A stretch of 64,000 nucleotides of DNA from Antrihabitans auranticaus. Its GTDB lineage: Bacteria; Actinomycetota; Actinomycetes; Mycobacteriales; Mycobacteriaceae. A program made the position numbers and the translations under genes. The stretch spans positions 124,001-188,000 of the forward strand of contig NZ_JAEMNW010000005.1 of the NCBI RefSeq assembly GCF_016481275.1, given 5' to 3'. Below the pieces are notes generated by a model. It did no database searches and had not been told where the DNA came from. It saw nothing but the letters and a program-made list of their open reading frames with translations. The first letter of the stretch is position 1; each line of letters opens with the position of its first letter. Below, piece after piece: positions 30,901-39,305 of this stretch.

Positions 30901-31259
30901 GTTCGGACGCCGAGTTCCTTCGCTGCCTCGGCAAAACGCACGATGCCGTAGAACCCGTCGTGGTCGGTGATGGCGAGCGCGTCGAGCCCGAGCCGTGCGG
31001 CCTCCTCGACCATCTCTTCGGGGTGGCTTGCGCCGTCGAGAAAGCTGTACGCGGAATGAGCGTGCAATTCGGCGTACGGCACTCGCGGTCCGTCCACAGC
31101 ATCGATCGACCCCGCGCGATAATCCCCACGCTTGCGTGACCACGCCGGACTGTCGCCGCCGTCGCCGGGATACATCGCTTCCGGGTTCGTCCGTCCAGGT
31201 CGACCCGACAGCACACGTTCGAGTTCCGACCACGTAGGCGGACCGTTGTTCCAGCCCAT
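27966..31259 (-). CDS. dnaE2: Error-prone DNA polymerase III alpha subunit DnaE2
   Basis: A 1097-residue C-family polymerase for damage-induced mutagenesis. It has an N-terminal PHP domain (about 62-270: AELHAHSAYSFLDGA, TDHDG), the polymerase core with CQGRGSAANS (414-423) and catalytic aspartates in PPDIDVDIESD (456-463), and a C-terminal OB-fold. It acts with ImuA' and ImuB, both encoded about 11 kb away. Translation starts at ATG 31259, overlapping by one base the stop of a short upstream ORF that begins at a LexA box. Confidence 0.96.
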   Translation of the reverse strand: MGWNNGPPTWSELERVLSGRPGRTNPEAMYPGDGGDSPAWSRKRGDYRAGSIDAVDGPRVPYAELHAHSAYSFLDGASHPEEMVEEAARLGLDALAITDHDGFYGIVRFAEAAKELGVRTVFGSELSLGAKDSRAGSADPDGTHLLVLARGQEGYRRLSRAIAAAHLKGGEKGKLEYDLDSLTEAAGDHWQILTGCRKGHVRKALERGGIEAAAVALHDLVDRFGRERVAVELTHHGIPDDDERNAQLANLARQQRLPVVATTGAHFAAPERGRLAMAIAAVRARMSLDEVAGWLPGTGGAHLRSGAEMKRLFAQYPHAVGNAAELGVECAFDLRLIAPKLPPFDVPAGHTENSWLRELTMTGARRRYGTRGESPKAYAQLEHELKIIAELGFPGYFLVVHDIVKFCKDNDILCQGRGSAANSAVCFAIGVTNVDPVRNELLFERFLSTERDGPPDIDVDIESDRREEAIQHVYNKFGREYAAQVANVITYRGKSSVRDMARALGFSQGQQDAWSKQVSRWNGVGQEKDTDIPAAVLDLAQQIEGFPRHLGIHSGGMVICDRPIADVCPVEWARMANRSVLQWDKDDCAAVGLVKFDMLGLGMLSALHYMIDLVAEHKGIEVDLAELDLTEQAVYEMLQRADSVGVFQVESRAQMATLPRLKPRTFYDLVVEVALIRPGPIQGGSVHPYIRRHNGLEPVTYDHPALKHSLERTKGVPLFQEQLMQMAIDVAGFSAAEADQLRRAMGSKRSPERMERLKGRLYEGMRTLHNIPDDVADRIYEKLYAFANFGFPESHSQSFASLVFYSSWFKLHHPAAFCAGLLRAQPMGFYSPQSLVADARRHGVIVHGPDINASLPDATLEEEGMQIRLGLAAVRHIGADLAAAIFDARTESGRYESFLDLTGRVELSVSQAEALATAGALGSLGITRREALWAAGAAAGERPDRLAGLGASTTAPALPGMSDLELSAADVWATGVSPGTYPTEFLRPQLDALGVITADRLLAIPDGKRVLVGGAVTHRQRPATAAGVTFINLEDETGMVNVVCSVGLWAKYRRLAQSAPALLIRGKVQNAEGAVTVVADRLQRMDLRITHKSRDFR

Positions 31260-31471
31260 TACGCAGCCACCCGTGTTGTGCGCCGGTGAAATCCCGGCAC
31301 GGTCACGACCAGGTGTGGTTTGACACCGCCTTCACCGGGCCCCGCCCCGGATCCGAGATAGCTGTCCAGCAGCAGCGCGAGTCCGTCGGCACGGCGCTCC
31401 CCCGCTGCGGTGGACTGCAGAGGCCGCGAAGTGACCCATCGGGCCTGCTCGGCGGGACTGATCAACTCCAT
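31259..31471 (-). CDS. Short DUF222/13E12-like ORF translationally coupled to dnaE2
   Basis: A 70-residue ORF whose middle (ERRADGLALLLDSYLG followed by GGVKPHLVVTV) resembles the DUF222/13E12 repeat family. Those proteins are several hundred residues long, so this would be a remnant or a captured leader. It begins 2 nt after a perfect LexA box and ends with TAATG, its stop sharing one base with the dnaE2 start. A -10 TATAGT inside the box places the transcript start at its ATG, so it may be read as a leaderless mRNA that delivers ribosomes to dnaE2. The DUF222 link is by pattern only. Confidence 0.6.
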   Translation of the reverse strand: MELISPAEQARWVTSRPLQSTAAGERRADGLALLLDSYLGSGAGPGEGGVKPHLVVTVPGFHRRTTRVAA

Positions 31472-31473
31472 GT

Positions 31474-31489
31474 TCGAACTATAGTTCGA
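31474..31489 (-). promoter_or_regulatory. LexA (SOS) box and promoter of dnaE2
   Basis: TCGAACTATAGTTCGA is a perfect match to the mycobacterial LexA operator TCGAAC-N4-GTTCGA. On the minus strand its centre supplies a -10 hexamer, TATAGT, ending 6 nt before the ATG of the short coupled ORF. LexA bound here would block the promoter directly. Damage-induced LexA cleavage would release dnaE2 expression. Confidence 0.92.
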
Positions 31490-31516
31490 CCCACCGACAA
31501 CTTCCCGCGCCGCTGA

Positions 31517-33109
31517 CTACCTCTGCTCAGCGAGCCTGCGCCGGTCGATCTTGCCGGTGGGAGTCCGCGGAATGGCGTCGAGGAAGATGACGTCGCGGGG
31601 CGCCTTGAACCGTGCGAGATTCTGCTTCACGTAGGCGCGGACCTCCCCGTCGTCTATGTCCCCGCGGCGCACGACGAATGCGGCAAGTCGCTGCCCGAAT
31701 TCCTCGTCGAGTACTCCGATGACTGCCGCCTCAGCAACCGCGGGATGCGTGTACAGCAGATCCTCGACCTCACCGGGGAACACGTTCTCACCACCGGAGA
31801 CGATCATGTCGTCGTCTCGACCATCGATGAACAACCGTCCGTCGGCATCGAAATGCCCGAGGTCGCCGGTGCTCATCAGCCCGTCGACCACCTTCTTGGA
31901 ACCGCCGCCGGAGTAGCCGGCGAATGCGATCGAGTTGCCGACGTAGACGGTACCGATCCGCCCGGGTTCGACCACCCGAGTGCCTGCGCCGTCGAACAGT
32001 GCAACGACGATCCCCACCGGCGGCTTGCCGACCGTTCCCGGCGCTGCCTGCCAATCCGCCGGCGTTGCGATTGTTGCGGTGCCCGTCTCGGTGCAGCCGT
32101 AGAAGTTGTAGATGACCGGGCCGAAGATTTCGATTGCGCGGTTCCCGAGCGTCGTCGGCAGAGCAGCGCCGGCGGTGAACACGATCCGCAACGAGGTCGT
32201 GTCGTATCCCCGGATGACGTCCTCGCCGAGTTCCAAAATGCGATGCAGCATCGTGGGCACAAGTACTACTGCAGCACAACGGTATTCAGCGATCTGCGCA
32301 AGCGCGCGTTTGGCCTCGAACCTGCCGTGCAGCACGATCGTCGCACCCAGGTTGAGCCCAAGGATGAACTGCGACAACGCCGTTCCGTGAAAGAGCGGCG
32401 CGCACAACAGTATCGACTGGCCGGGCCGCAGCGGAACGCGATCGAGAAACTGTGCACCCGCCAACGGTGACTCGACTCGGCGCGGCGCACCCTTCGGAGT
32501 GCCCGTTGTACCGCCGGTGAGCAGCACGAATCCACCTTGCGACGCCGGCGCGGGGAAAGCGGAACCAGACACCACCCGGTCGTGAACGAGCCGTTCGACA
32601 TGCTCGGAGCGCGCGTCGAGTCGCACCGTCGAGATGGGCAGGGTCGCGATGACGTCGTCGAACTCCGAGTCCGCAACGACCGCCGACACCTTTTCCCGTG
32701 CGGCGACATCACCGAGCTGAGCGGCACTGAACCCGGTGTTCATCAATACCAGGCGAGCACCGAGTTTTGCTGTGGCAACCATGGTCTCGACCAGCAGAGC
32801 ATTGTCACGGCACAGTGCCGCGACCACATCCGCGGACCCGACGCCGCGATCGAGCCAATGCTGGGCAAGCGCGTCCGTACGTTCGTCGAGTTCCTTGTAC
32901 GTCAGCGAGCCCGCCGCGGTGACCAGCGCAATTCGCCCCGGATACCGAGCTGCCGACGACCGCACACCGCCTGCTATCGGACCCAGCGCGCGGACCGCCC
33001 CCGCCTTTCGTGCGGTCCGCGCGGGATGCCGGAGGTCGATCATCCCGGCTCGTTGCAGCACCGCGACCTGGCGAATCGCCACTCCTGCCGCCCTGATCGA
33101 GGCTTTCAT
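31517..33109 (-). CDS. Acyl-CoA synthetase (AMP-binding, FadD-like)
   Basis: A 530-residue ANL-superfamily acyl-CoA or acyl-AMP ligase. The P-loop is LLTGGTTGTPKG, followed by FYGCTETGT (A5), STGDLGHFDADG and the C-terminal PRTPTGKIDRRRL with the conserved catalytic Lys. The substrate is probably a fatty or other carboxylic acid. The ATG at 33109 overlaps the stop of the secreted lipase gene (ATGA), so the lipase may release the acid that this enzyme activates (inference). No membrane segment is evident. Confidence 0.9.
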   Translation of the reverse strand: MKASIRAAGVAIRQVAVLQRAGMIDLRHPARTARKAGAVRALGPIAGGVRSSAARYPGRIALVTAAGSLTYKELDERTDALAQHWLDRGVGSADVVAALCRDNALLVETMVATAKLGARLVLMNTGFSAAQLGDVAAREKVSAVVADSEFDDVIATLPISTVRLDARSEHVERLVHDRVVSGSAFPAPASQGGFVLLTGGTTGTPKGAPRRVESPLAGAQFLDRVPLRPGQSILLCAPLFHGTALSQFILGLNLGATIVLHGRFEAKRALAQIAEYRCAAVVLVPTMLHRILELGEDVIRGYDTTSLRIVFTAGAALPTTLGNRAIEIFGPVIYNFYGCTETGTATIATPADWQAAPGTVGKPPVGIVVALFDGAGTRVVEPGRIGTVYVGNSIAFAGYSGGGSKKVVDGLMSTGDLGHFDADGRLFIDGRDDDMIVSGGENVFPGEVEDLLYTHPAVAEAAVIGVLDEEFGQRLAAFVVRRGDIDDGEVRAYVKQNLARFKAPRDVIFLDAIPRTPTGKIDRRRLAEQR

Positions 33110-34551
33110 TCGCCGACCGGCTTTCCGAGAAGGTTGAGCATGAACGGCCCGATCTGCGGAAGCAGCGTCGTCCACAGTTCGGGTGCCAGTAGCACTGAGC
33201 CTGCGTCGTCGATGGTGCATCCCTGCACTGCGGGAATTCCCGCGAAGCGGTCGGCGAGGAACTTCATGAACAACGGGATCGCGAAGACATCGAGGGTGAG
33301 ATGTTCGCTGAAATGATCGCGCAGGTACTGCACTCGGGCCGTCGGGTCGCTGCAGTAATTGTCGACAAGCGCGTTGACGGGCGCGATCGGGAGCAGCCAA
33401 TCCGGGTTTGCGTGCAACATGAACATCGGCATGTCAGGGACCGAATGTCCCATCGCAATCTGGTCCATCACTTCGACTGCCCGTGGATCGTCGAACGGGT
33501 TCGGGATGGTGAAGATGTCATCGAGGTCGACGAAAGGTAGGACCAACGACGTCGGCACCTGGCACAGGTTTTCCTTCGCTGCCACCATCAGCTGACCAGC
33601 CGGAGTCAGATAGTTGTCGAAAAGGTTGTCCAGCGCCGGGTATTCACGACGCGCTCCGACCGCACCGGCGAAGATGATGCCGGAGCCGGCGTTACCGCGC
33701 GCCATCTTCAACGCCGCGCGGACATCTGCCGGAATGCCGCCTTCGGCCACACCGACGATGTTCAGTTCGGGTGCATAGGTGCTGTGCAGTTCCGCTGCAT
33801 GGCCGGTCGCGAGAGCGCCGCCCGAGTACCCCGTCAGCCCGACTTTCGTATCGGCACCGTCGAGTTGCATCGGGGCGAAGTTCTCCGCGGCGCGGATGCC
33901 GTCGAGAGTTATCTGGCCCTGCAACGGACCCGCACCGAACGCCTGGTCAGGCCCCTGCGTATCGGTGACGACGACAGCCCAACCCATTTGCGCAGCGGCG
34001 ATCGGCACGGCGAACAGGCTTGTCGTCTCGGATGAGCCTGCCAGCGGACCGATCGAGCCGACCTGGCTCAGGTAGGACGGGCGGCAGTACTGGCCGAGCG
34101 AGTCTTCGGCGAACTGATACGACAGCAAGGGCCGCGACCCGACGGCCGGGGTCCGCGGCTTCATCACCGTCGTTACCGCCGGGATCGGTTCGCCGCGTGT
34201 GTTCGTCGACCGGAACGACAGCTGCCAAGCATCCATGTTTATCGGAAGCACCGCTGCGTACGCGAGATGGACCTGACGAGCTGCGATGATCTCACCCGGC
34301 TGTTTGCTCGCGACGATGCCCTGCGCCGGTCGGTAGAAACCGGGATCCAGCTCGGGCGGCATCGGCGGGATGGGGAACGGCAACGGCGGCTGAACCTCGA
34401 CCTGAGAGGGATCCGCTTGCGAGACTGCCGGATTCGCAACGGCCGCTCCCGTCGCTACGAGGCCCGCTATCCCGAGCGTCCAGACGACGCGAGCCGCGGC
34501 GCGCCGAGATCGTTCCACTCGACGTGCCTTCCCACACAAGGTCTTGTTCAC
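33106..34551 (-). CDS. Secreted lipase (LIP/PF03583 family)
   Basis: A 481-residue exported lipase of the secretory-lipase (LIP) family. A Sec signal peptide with Arg-rich start and a cleavage region near AVSQADP is followed by a Pro-rich segment. The catalytic Ser is in the nucleophile elbow GYSGGALATG, with acid and His expected in the C-terminal third. Such enzymes hydrolyse triacylglycerols outside the membrane. The GTG at 34551 has GGAG upstream. It is the first gene of a two-gene unit with the acyl-CoA ligase. Confidence 0.87.
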   Translation of the reverse strand: MNKTLCGKARRVERSRRAAARVVWTLGIAGLVATGAAVANPAVSQADPSQVEVQPPLPFPIPPMPPELDPGFYRPAQGIVASKQPGEIIAARQVHLAYAAVLPINMDAWQLSFRSTNTRGEPIPAVTTVMKPRTPAVGSRPLLSYQFAEDSLGQYCRPSYLSQVGSIGPLAGSSETTSLFAVPIAAAQMGWAVVVTDTQGPDQAFGAGPLQGQITLDGIRAAENFAPMQLDGADTKVGLTGYSGGALATGHAAELHSTYAPELNIVGVAEGGIPADVRAALKMARGNAGSGIIFAGAVGARREYPALDNLFDNYLTPAGQLMVAAKENLCQVPTSLVLPFVDLDDIFTIPNPFDDPRAVEVMDQIAMGHSVPDMPMFMLHANPDWLLPIAPVNALVDNYCSDPTARVQYLRDHFSEHLTLDVFAIPLFMKFLADRFAGIPAVQGCTIDDAGSVLLAPELWTTLLPQIGPFMLNLLGKPVGE

Positions 34552-34758
34552 CGCGGTATTTCTCCATCTCCACCATCGGCGGTGGGGCGTGGCGGTGACC
34601 TGCAGCCACCGCGAACCGAACGAGCTGACGGCGATGAACGTCGCGCAAGCCAGTGGTTCGCGAGACCGCATCGTCTATTCCGTTCAGCACACCGCACAAC
34701 CCGAGGGGTCCGCTACCGGCAAAAACCCAGACTTCTCGGACTTCGCCTGTGAAAGTGC

Positions 34759-35892
34759 CTAATCCGACGACGCCGTGGCTAGTAACGCCGCGTAGAGCAC
34801 CATCGCCTCGCGCGGCCGCAGCGGGTCGAATCCGGTAGTCGTCGCGATATTGGCCAGCCGATAGGTGACGGTGTTGCGGTGCACGGCGAGTCTGCGCGCC
34901 GTCGCGAGCTGATTGAACTCGCAATCGAAGAACGCGTTCAGCGTCTCTACGAGCGCGGGCTGCTCGGCGAGTTGGGCAACGATCGGCGCCAGCTGCCGAT
35001 GCGCCGCCGGACCCGTCGCGAGGGCGAACTCCAACAGCACGTCACGCGCCGCGGTGACGAGCTCGGGCCGGGACATCCGGCGGCAGATGCCACTGACAGC
35101 GCGTGCCTCGACTGCCGCCGCAGGGATGTCTGTGTGCCGGTCCGCGTCCGCCGCGCCAATCCACAACTCGGTGCGGTCGTGCGCGTCGTCGACGTGCAGG
35201 CAACGGGCGACTGCGTTTCGCGCCGAGTCCGGAATCAGCGCCATCCACCCGGTGCTGTCCAGGCGCAGGAACGCCCCTGGAATCCGTTCCAGATTGTTTC
35301 GAACAGTGGTCAATCGCAACGGGTTTGCTCTGTCGCCGACCTGGAAAGCCACGACGAGAAACGAAGCAGCGATCGGCGCATTCTCCTGTGCCCACGCCGG
35401 CTCTCGTCCTTCGAGCAGTGCGTCGGCGACTGCGCGACGCCGCTCGCGCTGCTCCCACAGCGGATCGTTGACGTCTTCGACGCACGCGAGCGCAACCTGG
35501 GAAGTGACAGTCGCGACGTACTGCATCATCACCGGACCCATGTCCAACAGCACCGCCCGGTCCGGCCCGGCAAGCGAGTTGTCGACCTCCGACCACAGGT
35601 AGGTCGCCGCCACTCGATAGGTGTCGAGCATTTGGGCCAGCGGCACGCCTTCGCGTACCCGCGACACCGCAAGGTCCACGACGGGCCGCAAGCGCTCGGC
35701 GGTCGGCAACTCACCCGACGTCAGCGCTTCGAAGAACAGCTCGACGTTCAGTCGCGCCCCACGCGCAAATTCGGCTTCTACCAGCGCAGAAGGCAGCTGC
35801 GTGTAGGGCGGCACGACGGTCGGCAGACCGCCGATCATGTGCAACACGCGTTCGCGCAGGGCATCGAGCAGGCCGGGCTCGAGCGAGCTCAC
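34759..35892 (-). CDS. PucR/CdaR-family transcriptional regulator
   Basis: A 377-residue PucR-like regulator. An N-terminal RsbRD-like helical domain (about 20-155) and a central GGDEF-like domain are followed by a C-terminal HTH_30 helix-turn-helix (FDCEFNQLATARRLAVHRNTVTYRL). The GTG at 35892 has GGAGGT 6 bp upstream, which decides it over the longer frame. It is divergent from the MmpL-like transporter gene across 142 bp, so it may control that gene, or the lipase and acyl-CoA ligase genes downstream on its own strand. The ligand is unknown. Confidence 0.85.
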   Translation of the reverse strand: MSSLEPGLLDALRERVLHMIGGLPTVVPPYTQLPSALVEAEFARGARLNVELFFEALTSGELPTAERLRPVVDLAVSRVREGVPLAQMLDTYRVAATYLWSEVDNSLAGPDRAVLLDMGPVMMQYVATVTSQVALACVEDVNDPLWEQRERRRAVADALLEGREPAWAQENAPIAASFLVVAFQVGDRANPLRLTTVRNNLERIPGAFLRLDSTGWMALIPDSARNAVARCLHVDDAHDRTELWIGAADADRHTDIPAAAVEARAVSGICRRMSRPELVTAARDVLLEFALATGPAAHRQLAPIVAQLAEQPALVETLNAFFDCEFNQLATARRLAVHRNTVTYRLANIATTTGFDPLRPREAMVLYAALLATASSD

Positions 35893-36034
35893 GATTGGAC
35901 CTCCGATCACGCGTCGACGAGTGCAGTGGTTGCGCGAACTATAGGCGGGCTGGGATCGGCGCAGCTCTGAACCCTGGTTGCGACGAACTCGTATCACTGC
36001 CCGACACTCGACTCGGATCGGCAACGGAGCAGAT

Positions 36035-38140
36035 ATGACGCGCTGGGCGCACGTCGTCACGGCACGGCCGCGCTGGGTCCTTACGATCGTCGTTGCGCTC
36101 GCGGTACTCAGCGGTGTCTGGGGCATCGGTGTGTTCGACCGGTTGAGCCAGGGCGGGTTCACCGATCCCGGTGGCGAAGCCTCCGAGGTCGAGCGCCTCG
36201 TGGGCGACAGCATCCCCGGCGACCCCGACCTGGTCGTCATCTACTCCCCGATCGGCAAGCGTCTCGACGACATCGGCCCGCAGGTCGCCGAGAACTTCGC
36301 GCAATTCAGCGCCACGGTTCCGGTCCGAGCTGTGACGTCCTACTGGACCGCCGACCCGGCGACCGCGCAAGCTCTGAAATCAAGCGACGCGACGATGGCT
36401 ATCGCAACCATCACTCTTGCAAGCGATTCCGGATACGACGAGACCAACTTCGCCGAGCTTTATCCGAAGCTCACGGTCGACGGTGTCGATACGCAATTTG
36501 CGGGAGCACCCGTTGCCGGGACGGCCATCAACGAACGCTTGAAAAACGATCTCGTTCGGTCGGAAGCCATTGCCCTGCCGATAACCCTCGCGCTTCTCAT
36601 CGTCATTTTTGCCGGCGTGGTCGCCGCAGCAGTTCCGGTGGTGGTGGGCGCGCTGGCCGTGTTCAGCGCGCTGGGCACGCTGCGCGCATTGACCTACGTC
36701 ACCGATGTCAGTCCGTTCGCAATCAATGTGACGTCGTTGCTCGGCCTGGGACTGGCGATCGACTACGGCTTGTTCATCGTCGGCAGATTTCGCGAAGAAC
36801 TGGAATCGGGTGCGGCACCGCTGGATTCGGTGAGAACGACGGTAGCCACCGCGGGCCGCACCGTTGCCTTCTCTGCGTTACTCCTGATCTGCGCATTCGC
36901 CGGGATGCTCGTGTTCCCGCAGGCAGTTGTTCGGTCGCTCGGTATCGGCGCGATTGCCGCCGTGGCGGGTGCCGCGACTGTGTCGTTGACGGCTGTGCCG
37001 GCGGTCCTTGCCGTCCTCGGCACACGGATCAACGCGTGGACCTGGGACAGGGGCGCCGCACGCCGCGGCGAAGAACGTGCCCGCAGATTCTGGGGGCGCG
37101 TCGTCGCAAAAGTACTGAGTGATCCGCTCCAGTTCGCGGTCGCAATCACAATTGCGTTGCTACTCATGGCAGTTCCGCTCGCCGGTGCGCGTCTGGGCGA
37201 GATAAGCGACACGGCGTTGCCCGAGGGCGACGCCGCCCGCACAGCGGCGCAGATCCTCGCGGCCGAGTTTCCTGCCGTCGACGATGCCGGAATCGTCGTG
37301 CTCCGAACCGACGATTCCACCATGCCGACGCCAAACCAGAACGCCGAGTCCATCGCAGCTCTGCTCCGGGTTCCAGGTGTAGCGCAGGTGCGAGTGCTCA
37401 CGACGGAGCCCGAATTCACGACGCTGCAGACAACTTTCGCACCGGCCGTGGACCACGAATCCGTCGCGACGGCGTTACGAAAGATCGACCCTCCCACCGG
37501 GACAACGATGCTCGTGGGCGGCGCTGCGGCGCAGGCGGAGGACGGCTATGCAGCGATTGCGCGCTGGCTTCCGGTGATGATCGCGATCATGGTCTGTTCG
37601 ACGCTGGTGCTGCTGTTTCTGGCGTTCGGCTCGGTAGTGCTGCCGTTGAAAGCCGTGGCGATGTCGGGCCTCAGCCTGGCCGCGACGTTCGGCTTCCTCA
37701 CCGCTGTGTTCCAGGACGGACGCGGCATCGCGCTGCTCGGACTCGAAGCGCGACCGCTCGAGCCGACCTTCGTCGTGTTGATACTCGCGGTCGTCTTCGG
37801 ATTGTCGACGGACTACGAGGTATTCCTGCTGTCGCGCATGGCCGAGGCACGGGCGGCGGGGGCCGACACCGAAGGTGCCGTCCGGTTCGGTATCGAACGA
37901 ACCGCGCGAATCGTCACCGCCGCAGCGTTGCTTCTCGTCGTCGTGACGGGTGCGTTCACTCTCAGCGGCATTGCGACGATGCGATTTCTGGGGGTCGGGA
38001 TGATCGTTGCACTGTTGCTCGACGCCACAGTTGTGCGAATGTTGCTGGTGCCGTCGCTGGTGCAACTGATGGGCGACGCGAACTGGTGGGCTCCTGATTG
38101 GCTGCGGCGAATTCACAGGCGCGTCGGAATCGGTCACTGA
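36035..38140 (+). CDS. MMPL-family RND transporter
   Basis: A 701-residue RND transporter of the MMPL group with 11-12 membrane segments in two repeats. Each repeat has the Asp-Tyr proton-relay motif: LGLAIDYGLFIVGRFREEL in the first and FGLSTDYEVFLLSRMAE in the second. MMPL proteins export lipids or siderophores using the proton gradient. The cargo here is unknown. The ATG at 36035 has CGGAG 7 bp upstream. It is divergent from the PucR gene; no mmpS partner is adjacent. Confidence 0.9.
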   Translation: MTRWAHVVTARPRWVLTIVVALAVLSGVWGIGVFDRLSQGGFTDPGGEASEVERLVGDSIPGDPDLVVIYSPIGKRLDDIGPQVAENFAQFSATVPVRAVTSYWTADPATAQALKSSDATMAIATITLASDSGYDETNFAELYPKLTVDGVDTQFAGAPVAGTAINERLKNDLVRSEAIALPITLALLIVIFAGVVAAAVPVVVGALAVFSALGTLRALTYVTDVSPFAINVTSLLGLGLAIDYGLFIVGRFREELESGAAPLDSVRTTVATAGRTVAFSALLLICAFAGMLVFPQAVVRSLGIGAIAAVAGAATVSLTAVPAVLAVLGTRINAWTWDRGAARRGEERARRFWGRVVAKVLSDPLQFAVAITIALLLMAVPLAGARLGEISDTALPEGDAARTAAQILAAEFPAVDDAGIVVLRTDDSTMPTPNQNAESIAALLRVPGVAQVRVLTTEPEFTTLQTTFAPAVDHESVATALRKIDPPTGTTMLVGGAAAQAEDGYAAIARWLPVMIAIMVCSTLVLLFLAFGSVVLPLKAVAMSGLSLAATFGFLTAVFQDGRGIALLGLEARPLEPTFVVLILAVVFGLSTDYEVFLLSRMAEARAAGADTEGAVRFGIERTARIVTAAALLLVVVTGAFTLSGIATMRFLGVGMIVALLLDATVVRMLLVPSLVQLMGDANWWAPDWLRRIHRRVGIGH

Positions 38141-38155
38141 GGGACCTTGTCGGCG

Positions 38156-38177
38156 GAACTTACTTTGGAGTAAGTTC
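38156..38177. promoter_or_regulatory. Perfect palindrome before the SDR gene (candidate operator)
   Basis: Arms GAACTTACT and AGTAAGTTC, 9 bp each and perfectly complementary, flank a TTGG centre. The element ends 5 bp before the SDR start codon and contains the only GGAG for that gene. A TetR-type repressor site that blocks transcription, or an RNA hairpin that hides the ribosome site, would both fit. No TetR gene lies next to it. Confidence 0.55.
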
Positions 38178-38182
38178 GGGTG

Positions 38183-39133
38183 ATGACAGATCGCACGGCG
38201 CTCCAGCTCGCTGGCCGCCACATCATCATCACGGGCGCATCCTCGGGAATCGGACGCGCCTCCGCGCTCGCAGCAGCGAACAAGGGCGCGACCGTTCTGC
38301 TGCTCGCCCGGCGCGACGACGAACTGCAGGTCGTAGTCGAGGAGATCCGTGCCGCCGGCGGCAAAGCATTCGGATATCGATGCGACATAACCGAACCGGA
38401 CGCCGTCGAAACAACTGTGCGGCTGATCCTCGAGGAGCATGGCCACGTCGACATGCTGGTGAACAACGCGGGTCGATCGATCAGGCGCTCGGTGTATCGC
38501 TCGACAGAACGACTCCACGACTTCGAGCGCACGATGGCCGTCAACTACTTCGGCGCAGTCCGCATGGTGCTGGCGCTGCTGCCGCACATGCGGGAACGGA
38601 AATTCGGCCACATCGTCAACGTCAGCAGCGCGGGAGTGCAGTTCAGCGCACCTCGTTACGCCGCCTACCTGGCAAGCAAAGCTGCTCTCGACAAGTTCAG
38701 CGACGTAGCCGCCGCTGAAACCCTGGCCGACAAGATCACTTTCACGACGATCCACATGCCGCTGGTCGATACCCCGATGATCGCGCCGACCGGTAAGCAG
38801 AACGTCACGCAGGCCGCGAGCCCGGAATGGGCTGCCGCGACGGTCGTCCGCGCGCTGATCGAACGGCCCAAACGAATCGACGTTCCCGCCGCGACCCTCG
38901 CGGAGTACGGCGCACTCATCGCCCCCAAGCTCAAGGACGCGGTCATGCATCGGGTCTATCGGCGCTTCCCCGAATCTGCCGCTGCAAAAGGCGAGCCGGT
39001 CAACGGCGAGCAAGCAACAGAACCTGATGGCCGGGCACAGTCAAATGGCAAACCGCGCAGCCAAGCAGCGCTCAAACGTGCGTCGAAGGTTGCGCAACGG
39101 CTGGGCAGGCTGGTTCCCGGCGCCCAATGGTGA
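38183..39133 (+). CDS. Short-chain dehydrogenase/reductase
   Basis: A 316-residue SDR family oxidoreductase. The NAD(P)-binding motif is TGASSGIG (about 16-23), with NNAGRS, the catalytic Ser in VNVSSAG, and YxxxK in YAAYLASK. The C-terminus (about 255-316) is an extra Lys/Arg-rich tail with low complexity. Substrate is unknown; it is likely an acyl or steroid-like alcohol in this setting. The ATG at 38183 is preferred to the GTG at 38180. The gene follows the MMPL transporter on the same strand but has its own palindromic control site. Confidence 0.88.
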   Translation: MTDRTALQLAGRHIIITGASSGIGRASALAAANKGATVLLLARRDDELQVVVEEIRAAGGKAFGYRCDITEPDAVETTVRLILEEHGHVDMLVNNAGRSIRRSVYRSTERLHDFERTMAVNYFGAVRMVLALLPHMRERKFGHIVNVSSAGVQFSAPRYAAYLASKAALDKFSDVAAAETLADKITFTTIHMPLVDTPMIAPTGKQNVTQAASPEWAAATVVRALIERPKRIDVPAATLAEYGALIAPKLKDAVMHRVYRRFPESAAAKGEPVNGEQATEPDGRAQSNGKPRSQAALKRASKVAQRLGRLVPGAQW

Positions 39134-39168
39134 CTGCCCGGCATGTGAAACTCGGGCAAGAATAGGAA

Positions 39169-39205
39169 AGTCCCGCTGGCGGGTCGGGGGTCTGCCAGCG
39201 GGACT
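39169..39205. terminator. Bidirectional terminator hairpin
   Basis: A perfect 12-bp stem (AGTCCCGCTGGC with GCCAGCGGGACT) and a 13-nt loop lie between the convergent SDR and sucrase-ferredoxin-like genes. On the minus strand it is followed by a T-rich stretch (TTTCCTATTCTT), so it works best for the minus-strand gene. It could also stop transcription from the SDR gene. Confidence 0.75.
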
Positions 39206-39305
39206 GCCTATGTAGTCGGTGGGTCCGCACAGAGTGTTACAAGCAATTTCGAAATCTTTTTTGGGGCTTGTGAACAGGTCAAACGCAACACATGTCCGAC
39301 ATTCC

